Shown here one piece after another: positions 36,189 through 47,565 of a DNA stretch of 64,000 nt; the stretch's first letter is position 1; every line of letters begins with the position of its first letter. Location: assembly GCA_963565915.1 (NCBI GenBank), contig OY751489.1, positions 1,302,001-1,366,000 of the forward strand. Reading direction: 5' to 3'. This stretch comes from Entoloma clypeatum. Its lineage: Eukaryota > Basidiomycota > Agaricomycetes > Agaricales > Entolomataceae. The translations under genes were made by a program, and so were the position numbers. A model generated the notes under the pieces. The model worked only from the letters and a program-made list of their open reading frames with translations, ran no database searches and had not been told where the DNA came from.

Positions 36189-36780
36189 CTATGCAAGGAT
36201 ACTGCGTGAAATGGAGGGTATACTTCCGCAATTATCGTTACGTTTATAAGACGTCGTAAGACAGCTGGTCATCGTATGCGATGGAATAGCTTCTCTGTAA
36301 AAAATATGCTGGCGAATGCGAATGCGATATACCAGAAGATAATTTGATGATGGGCCGACATATGCAGGTATTTGTGGTATAGTGGAAACACACCTGCGCA
36401 GTCTGCGATGCCCGTCTCTGGGCAAAAGCGTCAGTGGATACCACAGCTGGACTGCTGTCGAGGATTGAACGCAGAACGACAAAGGTAGGTCAAAGAACAG
36501 AGACTCGCCTGTGGCCAGATTACGAACGCTTTGAAATCCGTCCTCAGGCTGGCAGTGACGACGAAAAAGCGCCACCCATCCGCCCTGCGGGGGATATAGC
36601 ATAAATTCCAGCATGACAACGTCCCGGCCGAGTCGGTCCCAGTGCTTTGAACTTCGAGGTGCTCGCCCCGATGCGCCTTTCGATCATGATAGTGGGTTAT
36701 TTCTCCAGAGCTTCGACTCACCCCGGTCGTCACGTCCAATGCCTTCGCGGAACTCTGCACGCAGATGTGCATACGGAGAG
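36189..36780 (-). CDS. Hypothetical gene fragment convergent to TRM61
   Basis: The minus-strand frame contains LRAEFREGIGRDDRG, then (after a probable intron near 36640-36720) EFMLYPPQGGWVALFRRH and QSVRNLATGESLFFDL. Composition looks protein-like, but no family is recognised and both ends are uncertain. The 3' end faces the TRM61 3' end about 40 bp away. Confidence 0.35.
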
Positions 36781-36933
36781 CACTCTTTGTCGGGTGTATG
36801 TCAATTTGGGGCCAACCTCTCAGTAGCGCTGGCTTTGTAGCGTTGGAACAGTGATGGGTAGGACCCCAACTAAAAGTCGATGAAAGTCGATGGCGGTATA
36901 TATTCTTGGTGGTATGTAAAGGTCGTGAATCCC

Positions 36934-37230
36934 TTACATGCGCATCTTGATGCGCATAGCAAGCGGGCGGATGGAGATACGCAACAAAGCTTCGTGCGGC
37001 GCCATAGCAAAATTTAAAATGGCGTGCAGTGTGGTACCAACTAGTATCGGGAGACCCGACTCTTCATCTTCCTCGAGCAAGCGAGAATAAGGTATCGGCT
37101 GCCAGATCGTGCAGATAGTTTGCCTCGACGCTCTGGATGTTGCGCTTTCCTATACGCATCCAGATAGGTGGAAACAGTCGCAACATCAGATGGATCATAA
37201 AGCCGACCGGAAACACGAGGATCGTTTGAA
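36934..37230 (-). pseudogene. Gene Z2: partial paralogue of Z1
   Basis: Minus-strand reading gives FPPIWMRIGKRNIQ...YLHDLAADTLFSLA, then LVGTTLHAILNFAMAPHEAL, and stops at 36936-36934. Nucleotide similarity to Z1 at 12500-12544 is visible (CGCTTTCCTATAC...GGAAAC). It is fragmentary. Confidence 0.45.
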
Positions 37231-37599
37231 TTCCAAACGGTCACTGATCGTGTTTTTGGTGCATGCATTCCTATGCATGGTTGTACCTTGTGTCGCGCTA
37301 TACTTGAGGCGTTCCATAGTTCAGTGAGTTGGGAAAGTGTTCTTTCTAGTCGCGATACTACATAGGTGCTTGCAATTTGAGGATGGTAGTAAGGCCCCAA
37401 ATTAGGAAACAAAACACGATCGGTAACGCGACTGTAACACGGCAATTGTCACGTCTGTTCCCCTCCTCCATATGCTTGAACCCCGTACTACGATGAACGG
37501 AATGCTGGCCCTCCCTACAAGAAAGATGAACAAGAACATTCGAGAAAGGCCCAAGGTTAGGTACAATCACTTGGAGACAGTCTAGGGGGTGGCCTTTTT

Positions 37600-38840
37600 C
37601 AAAATTATAGCCACAGGGGGTTGTCGGAGGGGGAAAGCAGAGGGGCATTATTGAGGCAGCTACTAAAGGTTCCTTCAATACAGTCGCAGATGAACCTGTG
37701 CTGGAACCTGCTCGGAAGGCATGTCACCAGCGGGGGAGTCCTGACGTCCTGTCAAATAAAGAAAAGACCAGCATTACCATCCTCTGTGCTCCTCTCATTG
37801 GTATGCATTCCTCTCTGGATTTCAAGATTGATGAAAACTCTTTAATTGAAGCTGAATCAGTCTTCTGAGCCAGCAAAATGGGTTTTTCATTCCTGTGAGC
37901 TCTGACTATAATCATTTGTGAGAAGGACTTACAAGTTCCAGCACTGCAGGATGCCCATGATAGGAGGACATGGGACAAAATCAGCCATACAGCCTGCCTT
38001 GACATGGAGGATCCACCACTGCAATTGATGCCTCTCTGTGTTGCACATTCTCTTAATTCGTTCAGTTCGCTGAGAATTTGGATACCCTCGTCATTCAATG
38101 TTCACTTCACACACGTTGACCCCATTGATCAGCAGTTGTGGTTTTAGAGAACTCCTCGACGCAAACGATCCAGAAATGGTGCAACAACAATATTGTGACA
38201 ATATGTGCCAGCTTCACCAGCAGGACCATATGATGGAAACACGAGCCGTGTCTTTTGTTACAAGCCCCTTCTGGCCAGCCTTCCTTCGAAACGGGACAAC
38301 CCTGGAGGAAGTACGCTCACCATTCCAAAACCCAAGTACTTACAGTGCTGGATAGGCTGTGACTTGCGGATGTTCGGATTATTCTGAATATCGGCTGTGC
38401 TAGCGAGAAAGTCCTTTGCATTCCGTCGGCCTTAAAACAAGCCCTTCCAACATCCTTTGAAAATGTCAGAGCACCTCGTCCCACCTCCGCCGCTTGTAAA
38501 GGAAAGTGAGGCACAGGTTGAAGAGGTGGAGATAGTCGAACATGTGATATTTTTCTCCTGCAAACCCCAAGTGAATAGAATGGAGGATTTCAGTGGTCTT
38601 TGTGAGTCTGGGAGGTCTGTTACCTGTCCCCATCCCATGCTCACATATTGCAACAGTGTCTTCAGCTCAAGTGCCAGACATTGCTGTTGAACATCTTCAG
38701 TAAAAGTTCCTGGATCCTTCCGGTGCCTCAGATCTCGTTTGCAGGCATTCAACAACTTCTGACATGCCTTTGCAGTTTTGATGATGGGTCCTACCTTGAA
38801 GGCTGCTTAACGGCCAACATTTATACAGTTGCCGTAATCT
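37600..38840 (+). pseudogene. Second RecQ helicase copy, deleted and decayed
   Basis: The plus-strand order follows the intact RecQ gene: RRGKQRGIIEAATK near 37625, SITILCAPLI with its GTATGC donor near 37775, LMK near 37828, FAENLDT near 38070, RELLDANDPEMVQQ and YCDNMC near 38145-38210. Then PPPPLVKESEAQVEEVEIVE appears near 38475, matching the acidic C-terminus of the intact gene. Walker A, the DEAH box and motifs III-VI are absent, and several stops intervene. Confidence 0.7.
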
Positions 38841-38854
38841 GATTTATTCGGACA

Positions 38855-39596
38855 TTATTGTAACCCCATCGGATATCGAGCTTGGTGAAGTATTGAGCAT
38901 TCTGGAGTTTGTTGACTAGTTCGGAGATGAGCGGAAGGGGGTACTTGTTTTTGATAGTCTTGGAATTGAGCGATCGATAATCCTGAACGAGTCAGAGGGA
39001 ACTGTCCTTCTTGATGAAAAAGACCAAAGAGGCCATCAGAGATTTTGAAGGTCGGATCTGACCAGTGGCCAGATTTTCTTCCAAGAATGCATTGAGTTCC
39101 TTCTGTTCCTTCGGAGCAAGCGGATACACCTTGCAACCCATCAGAGTTGTGTCGGGGATCAGCTCAATGGCATGGTCCCATATGCGTTCCTCTGGCAGAT
39201 CGTTGAAGGAGGTCTTGGAAAATACATCTTCAAAATCATGTAAGTGATTAGGTACCGAATCACGAAAAGACTTGGGTTTCTGATTTTGGAGGAATGCCTC
39301 TGATAGGCATTGTGAGGTAGTTGACGATGCTCAGACGAATTCCGACGTCGGAGGTAGGGCTCCGATGAAGAGGTGATCTCCCTCTTCGAACTCATCTTCC
39401 TCCTCCGCATCGTCTTCCAACGGCTCATCCGATGATTGTTCTTTGTCCTCGCTTACGTCTTCCACCCAAGGGCCTCGCGGGGCTTTCTCCGCTAATCCAG
39501 CATCTGGTGTCGGACCCATTTGACAAGTGCGGATGCATGCCTGCTTGAATTTGCAGACCTTCCGCTCCTGAATGGCCTCCTGATGGCAAGTCCGAC
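38855..39596 (-). pseudogene. Gypsy-C RT N-terminal region
   Basis: The minus strand encodes acidic DEEEDEFEEGDHLFIGAL, then HAIELIPDTTLMGCKVYPLA, EFLEENLATGQIRPSKS-like finger residues, [19 protein letters not shown] and [16 protein letters not shown], ending at the first catalytic Asp motif ([12 protein letters not shown]). Frame changes occur near 39331. Confidence 0.75.
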
Positions 39597-39601
39597 AGCG
39601 A

Positions 39602-40039
39602 TGTTATGGATTCGCTATCCATGGCATTGATCGCTCGGACAAGATACAAGACATAGAGGCCTTATCTGATTAATGGCCAGTTTCATCTTATCTATTGGTT
39701 TCAGGCTTACTATTCACTTTTACATCATTCGGGCCCCGGCCTCCGCTTACTCACTACAGTATGGTCATCGTTACCATATCTAGATGGTTACTCTCACACA
39801 TCCTTGACATTGTGTTACTTATTGGACTATACTTCAGCAGTTACCATAGACACCTACTCTGGGTCCGCTTCTGGAGTCAGACCGGAACCGCTCTAGAGTC
39901 ATCTAGATGACTCGACCTTCTAGTATATATAGGGTACATACATTGCATGTATTCCCCAGATCTAGCAATCACCTTGGTATCCGCCTTTGCTACTTAAGCC
40001 TCTCTGCCTAAGCATCGCATGGGTTTGTCAACCATAACA
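39602..40039. repeat. Solo LTR (family S3) inside Gypsy-C
   Basis: 438 bp, TGTTATGGATTCGC ... CAACCATAACA, flanked by the perfect TSD AGCGA (39597-39601, 40040-40044). Across it the Gypsy-C protein frame joins (MSCCPTR to HRCRTC region). It contains a TAGTATATATAGGG TATA-like stretch near 39920. Confidence 0.9.
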
Positions 40040-40044
40040 AGCGA

Positions 40045-41902
40045 GTGGGACAGCAACTCATTCTCACCTCCCCGGAGGTCCAATCTACCTCGGGATTGTG
40101 CTTCTTGAGCCACTTGAATCTAAGTACAATATCCTGCTTTCCCAGTCCAGTTACAGCGAGCTGGGTCCGCTCTGTGTGATCCTGATATCGGAGTATAATG
40201 TCCAGGACCTCCGATATTGCTCCGGCGTCGTTCGGAGTACTGTCGACATTGTAGACAGGGATTGCACGTTGTAGCCTTCGGGTACTGAGTCAATGTTTCT
40301 CTACCAGGGAGCGGTCAATGAAGGAGCCAGTTGCTCTGCTATCGAGAAGAGCCTTTTGTGAAAGGGTATCCTTGGTGTCCGTTGTCTCCAGAACAACATC
40401 TAGTTCAATAGCGTTGTCGGAGCTGTTGGAGGCCAGGATGTATTTTTTCGGAAGTTGTTGTTCCCATTTTTGGAGTCGGGGTCAGACGACTTTCAGAGTC
40501 GGGGTAGGTGTGACTGAGGGTTCATTCTGCGCTGAGTCATAGGGAGAAGAAGTAAAATCTGATTCATCTATAGACAAGGAAGCATAACGATTGCTAGTGG
40601 ACAACGAGGGCACACCATTCACTTGTTGTTGGGGGAAAAATCCTCTTGTTTGTCTTTCGCTTGCTCCGACGTGTCGGCAAAGTTGGAGGTAGACGTCACT
40701 GCATCTTTAGTGGCTAGTTGGTCCATCATGTACTCCTCCTGTTCGTCCAACGTCATGAATCGGACATTGAATCAGAGCGGACACTCGCGACTGAAATGAC
40801 CAGTTTTACCACATCTGAAGCATACATTGGCGTTCTTACCCCTGATGCGAGAGGCATCGATATCCATCGCATTGGAGTCGCAGACGGTCAGAGTCGGAGC
40901 AATGACTGTCGGAGGTGCACACGGAATATAGGGGATGAAAGGTCGTGGAAATACAGACCCTGCCGCTGCCTTCGGTGCGGTCAGAGCAGTGCCGAAAGGG
41001 TTCGGGTGTGTCGGAACTGTGGACTTGAAAGCTTTATTGGCAATTCAATTATCATTGTTGACTTGTGCGGCTGCATACCAGGCATCCGGGTTGTCATCCG
41101 CGGGTCGTCTGAAAGTTAGTGTCGCAATTTTGGATTGGATGTCGGATTGGAGGCCATGTCAGAACTTAAGTACTATTTTTGTTCCTTCGGTGTACCCAGC
41201 CTTTTCGACATAATCCTTGAAGTCGTCAATGTAAGCCTCCACATCCTGACTACCTTGGTAATAGGCTTCTCCCTCAAGAATGAGCCGTGCATCTTGTTCT
41301 TCGTTTTTCAGAGTGAACTCCGCGATGAACGCAGTTCGGAACTGCACCCAGGTCTGGTGACACGGAGCTCCGGTCCGACGCTCTTGTCGGATGACGCGGT
41401 CGGTGAAGCATGCAGCATGTCCACTCTTCATGAAGGAAAGCGCCCAATAGATCCTAGCATGATCATCTGCAAACTGTTCCGGAACCAGTCCCATATACAG
41501 TTTGCAAGAATTAAGAAAAGTCCAACCAGTGGTACATGCTCCGTCGAAGTCCGACGGAGTTGCGGGTTTGGCCCAACACACACCTGGATTGGCAGGTGCG
41601 ATCAGGGCTGGTGGGAAGGCCGGAACTGGGGCCTCCGCTGGAGGGGGAATTGGGTCGGGGTTGGGAATGGGAACAGGTGGAATAGCGGCATGGATAAGTT
41701 GTTCGAGTTGAGCGGTAATGTTGGTGAGGGTCTGGCGGTGTTCCTGGAACTCGCATTCAAGTGCAGTAAGACGTTTGGGGTCGTCCATTTCTACGTGCGA
41801 TACGGAGTCACCAGTTATAGAGTGGTAGGCAGAATGGTGGGAAGAGGGATCGGAAGGGGTGTCAGATGTACCGGAATCGGAGGAGGGCGGACTCGAGTCC
41901 AT
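40045..41902 (-). pseudogene. Gypsy-C gag-protease
   Basis: Gag begins MDSSPPSSDSGTSD at 41902 and contains CWAKPATPSDFDGA, WALSFMKSGHAACFTDRV and TFLNSCKLYMGL. It then halts at TGA 41159-41161, where CGA is expected (KF[R]HGLQ). The frame continues to a CCHC knuckle (CFRCGKTGHFSREC, near 40810) and a retropepsin-like LLDSRATGSFID near 40340, in which the usual Asp-Ser-Gly reads DSRATG. Several further stops occur. Inactive. Confidence 0.75.
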
Positions 41903-41976
41903 GTCGTCAACTCCGAAGCGCGGAATGGCTTCAATGGTACAATTCGTACCCAGTCCGTTTAGAGAGAACTTTCTAC

Positions 41977-42468
41977 TGTAAGGGCAACCTTACGATCCAA
42001 CAACTCTGAAGTGCTCTGAAGTGACTCCGACGTTGGACGACTTGCAAGGGAAATCCAAAGTTAAATTAGACTCTACGAAGTACAATACAAGGCATACCTT
42101 GCAAGGGAAATCCAAAGAGAAAGTTCTGAGGATTCCCTTGCAGGCTAGACAGTTATATAGATGATGAGAATTGGAAATAAGAAGAGGAATGTTGAAATAC
42201 AACAAAGATCGGGAGTAGGGATGGGAATGGAATATGTAAATTGGAAGTGTGCATGTGGTGGTATAAATCATTGCTCCGATGTGCACTCCGACGCAGAGGA
42301 TGGGTCGGAAGTGTCGGAGGTCGGAGGTGTTGAAGGATAGATGGAAACGAAAGGAAACATAAAGTATAGTAATATAAATAATAGACGTACCACAACGGTC
42401 GGAGGGTCGGAGGATGGTCAGAGGTGTCGGAGGTGTTGAATTGAGGAAATCGGATGGTTGCCCTTACA
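41977..42468 (-). repeat. Gypsy-C 5' LTR
   Basis: 492 bp with a 13-bp perfect terminal inverted repeat (TGTAAGGGCAACC ... GGTTGCCCTTACA). It contains two TCCCTTGCAAG copies and, near one end, clusters of TCGGAGG in the plus strand. Related to the solo LTR at 47119-47560. Confidence 0.88.
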
Positions 42469-42631
42469 CTCAGATGATGTCAAGACCCCTTAATTCATCT
42501 ACGACAATTCTATCATGATGAAATGATTATAGAGAAAAAAAAATTCGTCAGAGACAGAATCCTGTGGGCAAAGGTACATATAAGTGCTGAGCCAGATGAT
42601 GAGGAAAACATCCTCCTACCTTCTCTCTCCC

Positions 42632-44345
42632 ATGGCTAGGGGAAACACTACGAAAGGAGCATCCTCTCGTGGTCAACCTCAGGCTACATCCTCAGCTGCT
42701 CGACGGTCACAATGTCTCAATCAAATTCAGGTACGTGTGTCTTCAAGAGCTCGAAGGTCACAACTCTGAATCAAACTCAGGAATCAGATGACAACGACGA
42801 CGCTGCCGCTGAGAGTGATTCCCATCATCATCATTCGAAGAGAGCAACAAAACTAGCAGCGAAACAGAAACGAGATCGATCTGATGATGACAACCATGAC
42901 TCAGAAGAGGGGCGTGGGATGCGAAAGAAGAAGGAACATGGCAAGGATGCCAGCTGCAAGGCAGTGGCCACGAAGCCTTCAAGGACCCTGAAAGGCAAGC
43001 ATAAGGCTGTGGTCATTGAGCAATCCTCTGACAGCGATGGAACTACAAGCAAGGACGAGGACGAGGGTGAAGCCGAAGCCGAAGCTGAGGATGAGGGCAG
43101 GGACAAAGCTGGGGACAAAGATGGAGCTGGACAAATTGTGAGTCAAATATCGCAAGAAACAAAATAATTTGCTCATCGCATATCAAAGGATGATGGGCCT
43201 CACTGCTCGGCATCAACTCATGATCCCAGCCTGCCACACTATGAAGGAGATGACGGCCGATGTTGACTTGATGATGTTCCATCCATTAGAAACCGTCGAG
43301 TTCATTTATGACAACAAGGACAGTGACACTTTGACAGGGCATTACTGTAAGATCTGCAAGTAAGTTCAAGCTCCTTATATCCAAAAAAGGGAAACTTACA
43401 TGTGCAAAGGGAGGACGACGCTCTCATCGTGAAATACAGCTTGCAGAGGGCTTTCATTTTGAACAATAATTTGTCAACGCTGCAATATCCCGCAGTCACT
43501 GGAACATTTACCAGGAGAGATGCAAGGAAGCTGGTATCAGCATGGTGCATCGCGCAGTCCCACCCACAGTCTTGAAAAAGTTGCAGGTTGCCGTGAAACA
43601 GAAGGGAAAGCGACAGAGTACCCTTGACGCGACACTGGTGAATATCGTGCTACCGAAAGAATTTACGCGAGCATGAATCTTGCATGCAGTAGCCCAATTC
43701 ATCATCTGCAATGATCAGGTTCATCCAAAGTAGAAAAGCAAGACTCATCTAATTTATTCCACCTGTAGGCCCTCGCCGTCGCCAATGAGGTGACATTTCG
43801 AAATTGCCTTGTTGTGATGAGACCAAAGACGCAGACCTGTGAGCTACCCAGTTCGCATGATGTCACTCAGTATATCCATAATGAGTTCGTCAAACACCTG
43901 GAGAGTTTGAAAGAAGAGTTTTCAGTAAGTAAGATGGCACTCAAAATGTTGTAAAAGACCCTCAATATCTTTATTAATCCAACGAGGGCAAGATATTGAT
44001 CACGGCGGATGGCTGGACAGCCGATACAACAAAGACTGGGTTCCTAGGCATGACAGCGCATTGGATTGCGGTGAAAGATGGGAAGTGGAAACTAAAGGCG
44101 GCCGTCATTGGATTCAAGGCGATGGAGGGCAGACACAATGGTGAGAACCTAGGGAGGTACTTGGTGGGGCTGCTGGATAGAGTTGGCATCACCTCAGAGG
44201 AGTCATCTCATGTTTGTTGGTTTCTCACGCACAGCCTGTCACTGCCACTGATTAGATGCTGACAGCTTTTCAACGCAACACTCGATAACGCGACTGTCAA
44301 CGCAACGTCATGCGAAGTCATTGAAGTTGTGCACAGATACCGGCT
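42632..44345 (+). pseudogene. hAT-type transposase, intron-containing relic
   Basis: The plus strand begins MARGNTTKGASSRGQPQATS, then a charged low-complexity region (ESDSHHHHSKRATKL, EDEGEAEAEAEDEG). A BED-finger-like HYCKICK follows near 43345. Later exons have AVPPTVLKKLQVAVKQKGK, VTFRNCLVVMRPKTQ and ILITADGWTADTTKTGFLG near 43990-44050 (the hAT D-xW-T motif), then HWIAVKDGKWKLKAAVIGF and FNATLDNATVNA. The sequence is lost near 44345, before the C-terminal dimerisation region. In-frame stops occur (such as after FTRA near 43676). Confidence 0.7.
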
Positions 44346-45157
44346 AGTGTTCGAGGGTTCAGTCTACATAGACCTGAACTGGACTGAACTGAACTGAAAA
44401 ATAGACCACGTTGGACTGAACCGCGGTCTAAGGTCTATACATTTTAGAAAATTTAGATTGCAGTTCAGTCTAGATTTTTTTTTTGACTTAGACCGCAAAA
44501 AGACCGGTCTAAACAGGTCTAGACCGGTCTTTTTGCCCTTTGGGATACACCTCCAACCCCCCCCCCCCTAATTTTTGGAGATTTTTCAGTAATCTGCATA
44601 ATATTCTAGATATTTATAGTCCAATTTCATTGGTCTAAGGCTTGTTTTGGAGCTACAACTGAGTGGAATACATTTCTAGCTTGTATATAAACTCTTGCTC
44701 AGAGTCACAAAGGTTAAGAATTGAGTGAAACATGGTGAAAACATAGTTAAAATATATGATTACAGTGTTATCTGTGTTTACAGTGTTATTTTTGTTGTAT
44801 CTGTGCTATTATTACAGTGTTATTTTTGTTATATCTGTGTGCCTCTCATTGCGGAGCGAGCAATGGGTGGATGTGTCGATTCGACGTTGGATGATGCGTG
44901 ACACACGCGCATCAAATGTGTCAAATATATGTAAACAAACTCAAAAAACATCGCATTTCTCCTTAATATGGCTACACAGGAGGAAGTAAGCTTACAGACT
45001 ATATCAATTATGTACCAGAGTATCATATGTCAGTAAATATGTATTTATTTCATGAATTTTTGCCACAGATTTGAGCATATAGCGATGCAATGCTTTACAC
45101 CAAACAACAGTAACCAATGTGCAAATGCATCGCGCAGGTGTGCGTGGTGCCTTTCTC
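44346..45157. other. Noncoding, repeat-structured region
   Basis: It starts TAGTGTTCGAGGGTTCAG and contains many GGTCTA/TAGACC and CTGAACTGGACTGAACTG motifs (44360-44540), a C12 run near 44560, three ACAGTGTTAT repeats (44763-44823) and several short hairpins near 44845 and 44897. It may be subterminal hAT DNA. No gene. Confidence 0.5.
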
Positions 45158-45162
45158 ATGAT

Positions 45163-45453
45163 TGTTGAACGAGTTCCGCTTCCATTAGACGTGCCATGTG
45201 CTCAACCCCATGACATACAAATAGTGTACAAATAAGTAGACTAGTATATAAGACTGTCCTTATTCTCTGTGCAATATAATGCTCTTACCGAGTAACCCCC
45301 ACCTGCAAACACCTCTCAAGGTTAGTAGTAGGATTCTCTCTCTATCGTAGATACACGATACGTAGCGCGTAGCATAGAGTACACTAGGACTGCAAGATGA
45401 CACACCCACCATGATTACCTCTGGTGTTGATGTGATCGTATGCTGTTCCAACA
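45163..45453 (+). repeat. Copia-B 5' LTR
   Basis: 291 bp, TGTTGAACGAG ... GTTCCAACA, with GTATATAAG TATA-like box near 45245. Confidence 0.93.
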
Positions 45454-45467
45454 GGTTATGAGCCCTG
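45454..45467 (+). promoter_or_regulatory. Copia-B primer binding site
   Basis: GGTTATGAGCCCTG follows the LTR. Its reverse complement CAGGGCTCATAACC equals the anticodon stem-loop of yeast-type initiator tRNA-Met, implying half-tRNA priming. Confidence 0.7.
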
Positions 45468-45850
45468 AGACTCGCCATTGCACTCATCGCTGGCAGTCTT
45501 AGTAGACTCGATGCCGCTACATCGCAAACGCGATAGATCAAGTGCACCTTGATCTGTACATACAACATTGATGATTATGTGGATGTTTAATCCCACATCA
45601 TCGTGTAGCGCGATGAGCTAGCAGATCCGGGTGATAATACCCCGATGATCGCAATGCCCATCCGCCTCCATACATGTGTCTACCAGTTAACTCTGTGTAC
45701 GACATTAAACGTGGAATAGGGGTCTGATGGACCCTAGTGGAGTAAAACACATGTTGCTGTGTCCCTGTTTCATCTAAGATCCAGCGATTTGACATGTGAC
45801 TAATGCATTCTATTTCCAGTCTTTTGCGCTCTCACCCTTCGCATCAAAAC

Positions 45851-47118
45851 ATGTCTTCTTTTGATTACAAATCCGCTGTCATCAAGATGACCGGCTCTAA
45901 CTGGAAGGAGTGGAGTGATAAGATGACAGGGTTTTTACAGTTTGAAGGGACCTGGATGCTCGTATCTGGGGACTGGTTACAGCCAACCTCCCTGACAGCC
46001 GCTTCAATGTCTGAACAACGAAAGGAGTTCTGCGAGTGGAAGGAGAAAGACTTGAAAGCACATGGTGCGATCGTCTTGTCTCTGGTAGAATCTGTAAAAC
46101 ATGAGGTTACAGCATTCCAGACTTCGAAAGAGGTTTGGGATCAGCTGAAAACTCTCTTTGAGAACAAAGGCCCCGACGAGATGTTCAAGGACTTCGCCTT
46201 GACTCTCGATTGGCACCTGACTGGTGGTGACCCCCATCTGGAATTCTCTAAATTCCATGATCTCTTGGCACGCCTTGACGGGCACAAGATCCCCTTCACT
46301 CCTAAATTGCAAGGGATGCTTGCTGTGCACTGTCTACCTCCCAAGTGGAAACATCTTGGTTCGCATCTGGCCAAAGAATGGAAGTTAGACACTTTCAAAC
46401 TTACAGATGTTGAAGAGATTGTAACCGTGGAGCATATGCGCGTACAAGCTGAAGCACAACTTCCGGCTGTCAACAAGATCTCTGCTGTCAAGCGGAAAGG
46501 ACAGGAACCCCGCTGGTGCAATGGTCTGGGACCTGCTGATGCTTCTGGGTCAAACCAGAATTCCGGCAAACCTCATCAACAGAACAAAGGAAAAGGAAAG
46601 GCAAAAGAGACACTGTCGAACAACTCCGGTGATCAAAACAAGAAGCAGCCGTTTGTACCTAAAAAGGAAGGGTCACAAGTTGGAAAAAGGCCCAGCACGC
46701 CCAAGAGGCTGCTGCAGGTGACACCGCCGGCTGCTCTCATGTTGCCTCATCGGCAATGTCTATGAATGCCAACACCTCCCTTCACCACTGTCACAGGCTC
46801 GGGACGTGTCATTCCCCCCCAACAATCTTCTACTCCAACGACTGACCCCCGTCGTCGTCCTCCTCTCAAATCGTGGTTGACATCTAGTCCCGCTGAACAT
46901 ATCATGACTGCTGGTGCAAGAGAACTCCTCAATTGCATGACAAACACGTCTGCGCAACGCTTCACAGGTGCTCTGGTTAATCAACCATTGATGTACCCTG
47001 AGATGCAGGCAGCGCGCGATGTTGTCACATCTCTTGGCATTGTGGGAACGTCCCAGACCCTCCAAAATGTCAATAACGTCATATACCCCGAAGACATTCT
47101 GGGGATATATTTGACCCC
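45851..47118 (+). pseudogene. Copia-B Gag
   Basis: Starts MSSFDYKSAVIKMTGSNW at 45851 (an in-frame ATG at 45803 is possible). WKEWSDKMTGFLQFEGTW and HDLLARLDGHKIPFTP are Copia Gag-like, and the basic tail KRKGQEPRW resembles Copia-A. A TGA at 46763-46765 interrupts it before PFTTVTGSG, which aligns with Copia-A/A1. The frame is then cut by the solo LTR at 47119. Confidence 0.8.
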
Positions 47119-47560
47119 TGTAAGGGCAACCACTTTCACTTTTTACTTTTACTTTCCTTTCTTCCTTTCCTTTCTATTCCACCATCTCCGACGTCCTCCG
47201 ATCGTATCCGCTGTCTCCGCTGTCTCCGACATCTTATCTGCCTCTCTGCATCCGATGACTCCGCCCCCATCCGCTACTCCGCACGTCGGATCGCAGGTAC
47301 TATCATTCATCTTGTTTCCATTCATCCTTCATCGCTACTCCCGATCATTGCTCATCATTCATGCGTCTTGTTTTATCTCTTATTTCATATCTCATTTTAC
47401 CATTTATCTCGCTAGCTTGCAGGGGAATCCTTAGAACTTTCTCTTCAGATCTCCCTTGCAAGGTGTGTGTTGTATTACTTATCAGACTGCTCGATCTAAA
47501 CTTCAGATCTCCCTTGCAAGTATCTAAGTTTGAGTCTTAGATCGTAAAGTCGCCCTTACA
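47119..47560 (+). repeat. Solo LTR related to Gypsy-C
   Basis: 442 bp, TGTAAGGGCAACC ... GTCGCCCTTACA, flanked by the perfect TSD ACCCC (47114-47118, 47561-47565). It shares paired CTCCCTTGCAAG motifs and TCCGA clusters with the Gypsy-C LTR but is clearly diverged. Confidence 0.92.
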
Positions 47561-47565
47561 ACCCC

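Larger units (their letters stand above)
38855..42468 (-). mobile_element. Gypsy-C: 3'-truncated Ty3/Gypsy element
   Basis: Minus-strand element with a 5' LTR at 41977-42468, gag, CCHC knuckle, retropepsin-like segment and the N-terminal part of RT. It stops at about 38855 in the middle of RT ([12 protein letters not shown] region), next to the RecQ relic. A solo LTR is inserted at 39602-40039. Integrase and 3' LTR are missing. Confidence 0.85.
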
